A DNA stretch of 64,000 nucleotides from the NCBI RefSeq assembly GCF_020882245.1, contig NC_083597.1, forward strand, positions 9,768,581 to 9,832,580, read 5' to 3'. This document shows positions 26,359-39,179 of this stretch, in pieces. Each line of letters begins with the position of its first letter. Positions within the stretch are counted from its first letter, which is position 1. The position numbers and the translations under genes were made by a program. The notes beneath the pieces were generated by a model that saw only the letters and a program-made list of their open reading frames with translations, made no database searches and was not told the DNA's origin. The stretch comes from Rhopalosiphum padi (Eukaryota > Arthropoda > Insecta > Hemiptera > Aphididae).

Positions 26359-29300
26359 GTAAGTGCAACCTCGAGACGCACAGTCTGCCTGACTATAATA
26401 TGTATTATCATTTACAAATTTTGTATAATTATAATATCACAATATATAATATTATAATGTTTAATCGTCGTAACTAATACCGTGTAATGATCTGGGTATA
26501 TTATATAGGTATTAGACAAAGATTACGTTTACGTTGAAACGCATACGATTTTCGATTACTTCGTCTCTGGTCCGATGTTTTTCTCTACTTTTTTTTTTTA
26601 ACTCTTTTCGTTAGCGATACGTAAAAATATCTCGATACGAATCCACCGGTGCCCGCAGAGTTCAATACTTATAATAACCATCCCGTTTACGCGGGAACTA
26701 TGCGTACATATTTTTTATTTATTTATTTTTTATTTGATAAATATCTTTTCAATTTACTACAAATACATAAAAAAAAAATGTAAATATAATACAGAGATAA
26801 TGAATATATCTACTCCTGTAAGCCTTGGCTTGTTACATCATGGGTAAATATGATCCGTACAAACCCGTGTACCGATCTCTCACAGGCCACAAGCCCACAA
26901 CTAATTTATATTATTGACGTACTTACGCGTATTACACCGGTTCGGATGGACGCGAGCAATCAATACGCAGTGATGATAGTAATAGGTATACAAATATACA
27001 ATCAAAACGGCCGCGCGGTAAAATTTCTGACGAATAGCAAAATCGAAATATTTCGGTCAGGGCTATAATAATACGTTATATCGTTATGTGCTTACTTAAC
27101 GCGTGGATATTATAATATTATGAAGTGTGTAATAAATCGAGGGCCGCGTCTGTACTGCAGCGGCCGTGGTACTTGTTAAATAGAAAAATTTAATGAATTA
27201 TAGATAAAATTATTATATGTACGAATAGAAACGTACATATACCTATATGTACTTAATTTTGCCGACATTTCAACAATTACAGAATTCAAGAGTAATCGTG
27301 AGTATTAAATAAAACCCCACGCCGATAATAAATATGTACATTTTATAGTTCATTGTTTTAAAAAATTTATTTACTCGTAGTGACTTCAACCGATATGGTG
27401 GTATAGTGTTTGTTTCCGACGAATGGAAAAGTCATGTAGGCACAAACGTATTATTATAAGCGTTTTATCCACATGCGTCAATATCTATTATATATATATT
27501 TGAGTCGTGTATAGAAAAAACATACATTATCTGTAAGTTTATGACTAGGTATACATGAAATCGTTGAAATCTTAACAGTCATTAGTCTTCCTCAATCGTC
27601 CTTCTTTTTATACTCTCGTAGATAATATAATATTATGCTAGTATCGCGTAGGTAGATTGTAGATATATCGTACACAAATAATACATTTAATGACCACTGA
27701 TTGAGTTGACGAAAAATTGTTTACAACGATTTTTGTGCTTTACTAAATGATTTTCTCAAACGATCTATTGTTTTGAAATCATATTACGTAATTTCGTGAT
27801 TTTTGTCATTTGCTTTATTGAGTATAATACATTGTAATGTATTATTATATTAAGGAGTTACTAAGTTCAACAAGAACAAGTTCTTATACACCACAAAACT
27901 GTAATAGGTAAATTATATACACAACTTTAAGTCCATAAATAAAATTGTTAATTTTACTTCTAAACCACTAATAAATATTAAAACAATAAATATATTTTCT
28001 ACATTGATTAGGTTTGTTAAAAATATTGTAGTCAATTATATAAAAATAAAAATCGAGTTCAAAAATTATTTTTTTTAGATTAAAACAATAAATATTATTA
28101 CTATTTGATTATTAATATATATAAACATAATATGACTGTTTTCTATAATATCCAAACTTCATCCAACACGAAAATTATAAATTGTAATTTTAAAATAAAA
28201 TTATCGAAGAAAAAAACACATTGCCTTATTTTGGGTTGTCTGTCAACGAGAGAGATTTTAATTCTATATTCCGTTTTTTTTTTGTATCTGTCAATTTTGA
28301 AATGAATCGTACCATTACTACCATTAATTTTTTTTCCACTGCTACATGATATGTAATAATATATGCATGTTGCATATTATTTATATATGATTCTCAATTT
28401 GTTATGACGATGTATGTTTTTTTTCTTTTTATTATAATACGTTTTTACAGCGTGTCCAAACGTCTATTCATATTGATTCTATATGTTTAATAGTCCAATG
28501 TATCATTCCACTCAGATAATTTGCATTAAGGTGTCTTCTGTTTCAGTGATATTCGTGATCATGTATTGATCCAAATGTAAACTATTCGTCTGATTCGAGT
28601 ACTGAACGCGCGTGAGCGTTTTCGCCTACATAGTTTTGATGTACTCGCTTAACAGTACAGTCGAGTATCACGAGTGATAAGTCATTCGCTGATCAAATAA
28701 TTTCATTTCATGCACCTACTATATCCAAAATAATATTAAAAGTATTTAATTTGATTTAGTTTAATTTTAAAAATTACAATGTATATATTACATCTACCGC
28801 CTACCATACACGAATGTAAAAATAAAAGTGAACCGTAAAACGACACCCAGATGTCGCATGCAAATATAACATGCACATAACACTGAAGCACTTATAACAA
28901 TATAATAGTAATTTGACTTTTCGCATCAATTACCCAAATGTGAAAGTATTACACTTATTTTCGTTTTGAAACCCTACACTCGCATTACCGTTTAAACACC
29001 ATTACAATTTTCTTTTTTTCCAATGTATAACTGAACACGAATGTAGCAAAAATTTAATTAATATCGAACAATGCAGACTATCTAATAATATAAAGCAGTG
29101 AATTAATTCGGCTACTTGATAATATAATAAGTTTAAAATTAGAATAGTCTCCGACACATTGACACGGTGCAGCGATCGTCGTAATTAGATAATCTTAATC
29201 GTCAACGACGTGCGTACGTGAATATACGAGTAAAGTTTATTGTAACGCGACGACTATTGCTGTCTATTATAATGACTGTCATCGAATAACAAATCGATTA

Positions 29301-32042
29301 TCGGTAAAGTCCTTATAGACGCCACTGTAACAGTCGCCAATCACAGCGCCGCGCCGTGGATAACAGCTTCTATAATACACATATATAAGAAATATAGGTA
29401 CCTCCTATATACCTACGCACACAATATGCTATATAGTAACCTTATTCTTGACTCGTTCCACTGTCTAAACACGGAGGACAGGTTAGGGTTCGACTAAACT
29501 ATAATCTAACAAAAAAATCTTACTCGATTTATTTAATAATTAAGGTTTAGCGTTCACAGGCGTTTTATCCTATTCCCGAGATTTCAATCGTTTCCATCTA
29601 TTCGAGTAGGCATAATATTATCTGTATATATACATGCATATTATATATATATAATTTATTATATGTACCTAATGAAATAAAAATATAAAATTATATCTGT
29701 ACAAATGGACACAACAAAATATAATAATAATGCGGTCAGATCTAGTTTTATTTTTTTTTTCAAATCACTCGATTTTCGAGTGAAAGTATAATAGTGCATT
29801 CTGCTGCTTATCCCGTGCACGCATATTGTCATTATTATATTAACCGTATGTATACAATTGTGTATCATGTATCCGAACACCCATGAATATATCCATTTAC
29901 ACTCTCTAATTGCATTATAACTCAAACAAATTTTCCATACGTATGCTCGTATACATCACCTCTATAGCCGGTATGTATGCGTATGCGTACGCGTACCTAT
30001 ATAGATTTGATATTGTTTCCCTCGTAATAATTTCACTTTTCACTAAACCGGTCGCCTGCCCTTAACTGGCAGACGCGATCGCTTTCTACATATATGCGCT
30101 CGCCATATAAGTATAATAGTATAATATTATGTATTTACGTATATAAAGTATATACCTAATATACGCTTGCACCTGGAAGTAAATTGTTTTTTCGGCTTGC
30201 GCGGTATGGCGATGACGGCATATTTTCATCCGTCGGAAAGTTTTTGTCGGTGTTCTCCTTGTCACCGAGTAGATTGCAACAGCATAATACCTATATTTGG
30301 AGCCACCCAACGCGCATACCTGCACACTCGCGCATACACGTACACAGTGTATATACGAAACCGTCTATATCGTAATCGTGTTCTGTATAAACCTTTTCGC
30401 CGGTTTTCACGTTTTGTTTCCTTTATATATATATAATATATATGTTGTGGGAAAACGAATAGCCTCTGACCCAAATCGACGACCAGACGCACAAAAGGGA
30501 GATGCATGCGAAATGTACTCGTTGCGCGATCTTGCAACGATTACGATCTACTCTATACAGTATATAGGCAGTGCACACGCTGAACATTTAAAATATAATA
30601 ATTGTACGTTTTAAAGTCTACCACAGCACGCGGATGAAAGAGTTTAACGATTTTCCCGTAACACTGCAGCTCGTTAGTAGCTATATATGTACATGTGCAG
30701 GAAGTTTAAAGGGTAGTGCCAATATATTATATACATATACGACGACAACGATAAAGATTTATCGGACGACGTGTATCTGAAGCGCGTATACATATAGGTA
30801 CACGCGAACGTTGGTTCAAATATACCGTACGACCAATGCGGTCTCCCATTTTTCCGGATTATGAATAAATAGAACTTACACTGTATAGTTAGACAAATAT
30901 TACTTTAAAAATTATTGGTTTGAATACCGTATTACAATGCGGTCGTCTACGTTTTCCGGTCATGATATAAATATACTCGTAGAATTTATTGAACCAATAT
31001 ATTTTAATGTCTGAATTCTGTGGGTGGTGTATATACAAACAATACGTTTTCCACAAAAATAGGTTTAAATTATTTTTTACGTCACCTCACGCCATCGTAC
31101 TATATTATACTATATAATAAACGACGACGACGGACGAAGTCGGTGATTCGAAACAGTATCCCATGATCAATTAGTATTTATAAAAATATTTTGTCGTAGT
31201 GAGTCACATAATTGCGTTCGTTTTATATAACTTACAGATGTATTTCAACAATAACAATATAAATTATTTTTGAACATACTTCCTACTTGTTCGCTAGCAG
31301 TTTCATTAAAATACACCTATTATAAAAACCGTTTTTCCCTGCATACAAAATAGTATGAAATAGTATAAATGAGATAAAAATATTTAAATCCAACGTTTTC
31401 ATAATCTAGTATATTTAGATTTCATATTAAAAAATATCGAACCTCAGAGGTTGTATCGAAGCGACCCGAATTTCCCGTATACACACAAGTTGCATTCTGG
31501 TATATGTTATAGACATTCGTTAACGTCGCTGAGTGGCCACTGCAGTAGTATCGACTGCCATATTATATACATTATGACTTGGTATACCTACCTACGTAGT
31601 ATAATATATCTACAACATACTGTAATAATACTTGTGCGTGTATTATAATTTAATAGTACGCGCGCATAAAACGATAGCGATGATGATAATAATAATAATA
31701 ATAATAGTAATAACGAGACGATAATTTATGCGTATCATATCGGTGTGCATGTGTGCGAAATCCGCCGCAGGAATCCTTAATACACATTACAAACATACTA
31801 CATGCAATATATTATGTATAAGATATAATATGATTTCCACGTGACGTCGCGTATTGTACTTCGTCATACACGCGAATATATTTTATATTATAACTAACGG
31901 GCGGCGGGCGGCGGCGACATTGGGTGACACTTCGTCCTGCTCGTATACCGGGGTTGTTGACCATCAATGACGAGTCGTGCACATACGTCCAAATATATAA
32001 CTACATGTATATTAATGTGAAAAGGCCACATGTGAAAATATA
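26359..32042 (+). other. Presumed gene 2 intron 1, first part
   Basis: Non-coding. 26.4-28.5 kb is mixed. From about 28.55 to 32.0 kb CpG-bearing sequence alternates with AT runs. Open frames at 30086-30614 overlap on several frames and both strands, which argues against coding. An AAT microsatellite lies near 31687-31705. No exon with both splice sites was found. Confidence 0.45.
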
Positions 32043-32677
32043 CGGGGTGATCCGTTTAACGCGAGACACTCATTAATTCGGATAACTCTAATGTTTTTGA
32101 ATATATTCCTTTTATGTAGAACGTAGGTACATAAGTAGTTAGAAAACCACGTTTTTGAAAAACAATATATTGTTTCTACTTTTTATCGCTATTCATTTTT
32201 AAACTATTGACACTTTTAAAGACCAATATACATTTTTAATTTCAAGCAGAATATATTATTCAAAGTATTTCGATCGATCAAAATCAAATTTTGAAAAAAA
32301 AACAGTTCATTAGTTATATACTTACACAAGTATTCAAAGTTTATACGAACGTAGTAATAGACAACATTTTTGCGGAGTAGCCCTAGTATTGTAACTACTC
32401 TACTGTACTGATTGCCTAAAATTTAAATACTTATTAATTATAACTATAAGACACTATAAAAAATTGTTTTAAACTAGAAAAATTGCACAATTTGAAAAGT
32501 AATTTATTTACCATTAGCACAGTAAAATAGTCAACATAAAAAATACAAAATAATATAGGATAAAGTAACAAGTTAAATTAATAAAAAAAAATTAAAAATA
32601 ATAACGGTAAAAAACACTAAAATATATTTTAAAAATAATGAGTAGTGTTACTATCTTATGTTAAATAGATCACCCTG
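32043..32677. mobile_element. TIR element, family A copy 1 (635 bp)
   Basis: The left end CGGGGTGATCCGTTTAACGC and the inverted right end CAGGGTGATCTATTTAACAT match. Both continue to an ACTCATTA motif, and TA flanks both sides (32041-32042, 32678-32679). The motif ATATTCCTTTTA just inside the left end is shared with the copy at 44107. No transposase frame. The TA target suggests Tc1/mariner-type mobilisation, but the superfamily is not proven. Confidence 0.8.
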
Positions 32678-35580
32678 TATAAAATAATAATATAATAATA
32701 ATAAAAATTGAATAATATGACGCGCGTAAATATACATATTACATATATATCATAATAATAATAATAATAATATTATATGTGTATAGAAAATATTTACACC
32801 ACGCCCTCTCCGCGTGCACACACTGCAGTATATAATATATATATATATATATGCATATACCCATGCTGGTATATACCTACATATATAGGTACGCGTGTGA
32901 CAACCCGACGTGTCGGCGGCGTAAACGATTTGACTGATGTGTGGTTAGGACGCCCTTGACGCGCGGCTCGATCCAGTGGAAGGCGCGATATATTTGTCAA
33001 CGGTTATTATACAACATAACTAACGACGTTTTATCTCCGTCGGATGCGAGTCGTATACGCGGTCTATCGCAATGGTACACACGAGCAATAGCAATATAAT
33101 ATTATAATATTGTATAGTTATTTATACAGAACGTGTATGATAAACAGTAAACACTGTATATTATTGTTATACCTATTGTATTACGGCCGGTAATAACCAA
33201 CAGACTCACCCCGCAGACTTCCCGGATATCGTTTTGTTTATTATTCCCTCTCGCGATCGATCCACTCGATAATCGATCATCGTCCCGCCCAAAACGATCT
33301 ATTACGATCGATCGGCGACTATTAGACTATCTTAAGTGATAAGTACAGAAGCATTTGTGATACGTATAAATGTCCAAACGCGAACAGGTTCGGAAAAAAT
33401 CATATTATACTAGATTCCCGTTAAATTGTCATATTTTTCATATAATTTCCTTAACCTCGGAATCTTCGTAGGTAACGGTGCTAACATTATAAGATGTAAA
33501 AAAACAAACCACATTTTTTTCCACAAAAGTTGGTCTGCGATGATATATTCCTCGGATGAGGTATATAATTTGTTAGTTTTTGGACTTGGATAAACTGTTA
33601 TTACAGTCGGCAGTGCACCGTCGTCGTCGGGTCCAATTAACCGTTAATGTCGCATTATTATATACATAAATATATATACATATATATACGCAACAAAAAA
33701 TCAAATTATATTAATAAATGATCGTTTTTACAAGGGAACATTAAAAAAATTCATAATATTATCTTAGAAATTACAATTGTAGAAAATATTTGTGTTTACT
33801 TGCATATTATTGTATAAATATTAAGGATTGAATTTACCTAAATAAATATTATGATTCAAACTTCGAAAAATATTTTTATTCACCAGTCATCTCATTAATA
33901 AAACATTAATAAACAGCGTACGCCATACAGGCAAAGTATGACAATTTGAAAATTACGCGACCATATATACACGGGGATAACGCGCTATAGCTACTACATT
34001 ATAAGATGCGTTGAGAACCATTGTACTGCAAGAGACATAAATAAAACGACACGGACGAGACATCGTTGACAGTATAATGTCACGAAGTGTTAAATTTTAA
34101 ATGAATAACTGATTCTATTTGAGTGCAAAATTTCTGACATAATTGACACTTCAGACTGTAGATTTTCTAATACATGTTTTTTTCTACCGTGTGTGTAGGA
34201 GGTTAAAGTTGTTATATGGTTTACACGCGTGTGTATCCAATTTTGACAACGATTTGATAAACGTATCTACTACGGTTCGCGAGAGTAGACGCCAACAATA
34301 TTTTTTTTCGAAACTTTCAAAAATATATGATACAATGATAATACATATAATATTATAAAAAAATACCATTGGTTCGATTTCACAAACTAATGTCACGTAG
34401 ATATGTAACACGTTTGTTCGCGCTATTCGCAGAAATATGTTTATCCGTATCGAATAAAAAAAAATATTAATACCTATATCAGTTAAAAATATATTTTGAA
34501 AGGCACACGTGTTTCCATTTATCTATATAAAAGTGAATGAACTATATTTATTTATGTTTAATCTTTATATGACTTCTATGTAGAACGTTTAATTTAATTA
34601 CTAAAACTTAGTGCATGCAGACCGCACGTTAACCCTCAAATGGGAAACATTGGTTACATTTGAACCTTGACGAGTAAATGTATATTATATAATGTTTTAA
34701 GCTAAAGGTTAAAGGTAGCATACCTACATTTATTACATTTGGGTAAATTGATAGTGTGGAAAATTTGAATGAATAACGTAGTATATCTTAAATTTTTATT
34801 ATAAATTTGATATACCTAATATATAATAATATGTATAATTATTTATTACGTCATGGAAGTATTTTTTCAATAATATATATATGTAAATAATAACACTTAA
34901 TTTTCCATAACCTACAATATAATATATTGACTGTAGATTTTTACATGATATTGAGAATAATTGTGAATTGTAGTAATTAAATGATGATTGTGGACACTCA
35001 ACCATGGTATTATACTAAACATACAATGCAAATATGACGAAGAATAATGTTTGACGGGTGATCAAAATGATCACGTGATAAATTATTATTATTGATAATT
35101 ATCATTAAAGGCATATTATTTAATTTTTGAGTGCTTTTCAATGCAAACTTTTTAAGATCAGAATTAAAAACGATCCACTCAAACAGCATTTCGTTTTTTG
35201 TCCACCTTCATAATTATTATATAGCCAGTGCGTCGACTTATATAATATGAATTTAACTCATCTTACGCTGTTGTCATAATTATAATAATTTATAATATTC
35301 CTGCCAGTGTGCTTTATTAATATCTCAATAATATGCATATTCGAACAAATATCGAAAATTAATATTTATTTTAAAATAATATATATTACATGACAATTAA
35401 TTTTCGTTTAGATGAAACTTATAGACTTGAAAACTACTGAGTACTGAGCCAATTAACATTCAATTTTTCAAACATTTTTTTAGACTCGGGTAGTATTTAT
35501 ATAAGTTCACAAAAGAAATTTCATTTTTTATCTGTTAAAATACAACACTATATTTTTATATGTATATAGTTACGATTAAT

Positions 35581-35710
35581 CGCGTTGGGTTTCGTCGCTT
35601 TGAAACAATCGGCCACGGCCGACCTCCCACGCGCAGTCCACTACACTGCAACACGAGTGTTGGTTACATTTGGTCTTAATTAGTGGCCTCTACGATGATA
35701 TATCATATTA
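35581..35710. promoter_or_regulatory. Compact GC-richer block, candidate enhancer
   Basis: About 130 bp of complex, CpG-bearing sequence (GGCCACGGCCGACC, CTTAATTAGTGG homeodomain-type core) between long AT-rich stretches. It has no open frame or splice pair. Candidate only: complexity and base content suggest constraint, but no conservation data are available. Confidence 0.25.
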
Positions 35711-38700
35711 ACGACAACGATATATTGGATACCGTTTAACGTTATTGATTAGTACGCACGCATAAATTATTTTTATTATTTTTCAAGCTATGACGCGCTA
35801 ATTATGACGAATATATTTGTCTGTATATAGTACATAATATGTGAGTAGGCACCGTTCCTACCACAATTCAAGTCAATTTCTTTCGATTTATAAGTATCGC
35901 GACCTATGTCAATAACAATTATTATCGACCATGTTTACTCAAAAAGCAGAGAAATCCGCGAAACGTCCCTTTCACACGACTTCGCACTATTTGCCCCTTT
36001 GAACGATTTCCAAAACGGTTATCCATTATTATATAATTGTATGTACCTGCACATCGCTTTCTATAGTCCGACTAAATTATGTTTCGCATCCTATCCCGCG
36101 TGATATAGTGGTAGCGGCGACGATGCAGCAAATACACACAATAAAATATAACGTTTAATTATAAAGGTCGAGGTCGCATGTATATATATATATAAGTGTA
36201 TAAAATAAAATTATGAGATTTCACGGCAAAACCAGTATCCGGCAGAGCTTTTCAGTCAATTAAACACAATTAAACGATTATCTATTTTTTTTTTTTCATT
36301 TATTTATTTATTACTATCTTCAGATCGCACCGCTCTGCCGCATTCGTGTCCGTCGCGTCTTACACACGCAACTGCACTGTGCAACCGCAATGACCTAGTA
36401 AAGACGGAACAAAACAAAAAGAAAAAAAAATCCGCGTAAATAACGGCGGCGACGGGGCGACAGCGCTCCGATGAGATGTTTATCGTTCTCCGGCCTGCAG
36501 AACCCATAGCTCATAACACATTATAGGTAGTACGCAGTACGCAAGAGGGTAGGTATATAACAACAGCGGTCGCATTCCGAACAGGATCTTATGATTATAT
36601 TAATAATAATTTAATAACAATAACAAAGATATTATTAATATATATATATATATAATATAATATTATTTCGCCGTCTTGAGTACTATACGATTTATATTTT
36701 TTTTCTCTATAAAATATGTTCACTCTAACTGGACGACGTCCTCCTCGTCGTCGTCGTCGTTTGATCGGTATATTATTAGGTACTTTATTTTAAATACACT
36801 TTCAAAAACATTACGCCAAGCCGATAATACACATATAAATAGGAGATATTATAAACCTGATGGTCGGTCAACCGATACGAAACACTCCCAGTCACGTTTC
36901 CAGAGTCACCACGGGGTTTTTAATAAACCCATTCAGCTGTTCATACATAAAATATATATAATAATATGTATGTATAATATACACTATATATAGTCGTTGT
37001 CGGTTCGCTTATTTTTCTTCTTTACACTCATTCCCCGTGCTGCGCGCAAAATATATTATAATGGTACACATAATTTTTGTCAATCGAAAGTGCACATTTT
37101 AAATAGTATACATATAATGTCATAGTAATGTTATACATGCACGCATACATGTTATGACACACACACACGCGCGTTTTTCCGAGCCGTTGGATTTCGCTGC
37201 TTTCTAGAGAAAAGATCACACGGGACGAACGACAGCCGCGTGCAAATACCTAATAATATTTTTTACTCGATCGGTTCATATCTTAACAATAACTACGATG
37301 GGAGGTTCGAATTATAATCACCTGCACAAGTGGTATAATTATTAGTAGGGCAAAAGACTTCTAGCATTTGCATATTTATTGTGCGTAATTGTAAAAAGGC
37401 CAACTAGATATATTTTATACCTGCATATTTTTGCACGTTTTTGAGACATATTTGAGTTTATTTTTAGCCGTTTTTTGTATATTTTTTAATAATGTTATTA
37501 AAAATACAATAACGACAATCCTTTATTATATAATTTAAAGGCATCCGCACACCGTGTATAGAAGAAGAAATAAGAAATACATTTTCAAATCAATCAATGT
37601 AATTGAATATATCCTGATCAATAAAAATAAAAAGTTAGTTTCATTCAAATAAAATTTTTTTTTAATTTCACTAGATATTTGGGAATAGTATGAAATATAT
37701 TTAAATTAGGTAATTGTAATTTCTTATTTTAAATGCTATTTATTAATTATATCTTTTAAACAAATTTAAGTATGTATTTTATGGTTTTTAAGCACATGCA
37801 TGCTCACATATAATATAATGTATATAATTATTAGTATTTCCCACCATATGTGTAATTGTATAATTTCGTATGTCATACGCGTTTTTTTCTGTCCAAACCG
37901 CGATATTCAGTGTTCTAACATTATAATATTGTGATTTATACGTAGATATAACATATTATTATACTGGCTCCTGCGCTCCCGACAAAACAGAGCTACTCGA
38001 TGAGTGTATACTTAAACGTCTTGTGTACTGTAGATATTCGGAGGCCGCAACGGTAGCATTTCCGTCGCGTTTCCCACAAGTACGATAGCGTGGCGGTGGC
38101 TCGGCCGTCTTAATTGAATAGCATAAGACTGCAGCAGTGAAAGCACGCGCATTATTTTTGTTATTATTATTGTATTTATGCGTATATTATTATGCACTAT
38201 AAAACGCGTACTGAAACGAAGGGGAAAAATGAAAATAATAATAAAATATAAACAAAGGATAATACGTTTTTAGGTCCGGCCAGGTCTGTAGAACATTTTT
38301 CCACGTGATAATTAGAAACGCGCGCACTTTCTGTTCAACTGCAGCGGACTGTTTCACAGGCGGCAGGGACCCTTCGCTTTTTGTATAATATAAATGATAA
38401 TCAGCGACCATCTAGACGTTAACGATACATATTAAACTACGATATAATATATTATGTACATGTGTTATTACATATACACGACAAGTTATAAGAATTCATG
38501 TCATAAAATCCTACCACGTCGGAAACAAGGTAACCCGCGACTGTAATACGATTATATTCTGCAACGAGAAATATCTATAATATGTATATAGGTATGTGCA
38601 GATGAACGTACATATTATCAGCATCCGGGAAGATGGTTTTTTTCTCCTTTGCCGGTAACTCCGTGATATTTTCAAAAAATGTTAATGATAATTTTCGCCC

Positions 38701-39161
38701 AACAGACGTTTTATCCTCGAACTCTCGAATTTATTTAATAATTATATGGAATTTCGTAAATCGATATATGATTCACCGCATTACGGCTTTAATGAAATTC
38801 TCAATACGTTTGCTAATAATTTATTTTATTTATAGTTTATGAATCATTATTTTGTTACTCACCGGTGGACCACCGCTCATTTGCTCAATTTAATACATTA
38901 ATGTTTCGGATTCTGTCGAGAAAGTGAAATCATCCGTGGTCATCAGTTGGATATAGTTGTACACACTGCATAAATTAATTAATATTCTGTTATTAAGTAG
39001 ACACTCTGGAATATTACTACCTATATTATAATAAATGTATAAAATTAGTAAATTATTATTTAATAAATAATATTTATTAAACCCGTACATTTAAAATGTA
39101 AAATGTGATTAAAAACATTTATATATATATTATATATTATATATTTTATATTAACAATTGT

Positions 39162-39179
39162 CACACACACACACACACA
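39162..39179. repeat. (CA)9 microsatellite
   Basis: CA tract directly seen, preceded at 39119-39150 by TA-rich simple sequence. Confidence 0.85.

Noticed and set aside
29480..29510. GGGTTCGACTAAAC, another possible tRNA B box on the plus strand
   Set aside because: The T-arm cannot pair and no A box lies upstream.
30086..30614. Several overlapping frames of 63-105 codons on both strands
   Set aside because: All frames are open together because stop codons are scarce locally, and none has consistent codon use or conserved-looking motifs.
36304..36507. 67-codon minus frame
   Set aside because: Includes a poly-Phe run from an A-tract and Arg/Cys-rich random composition; no exon signals.
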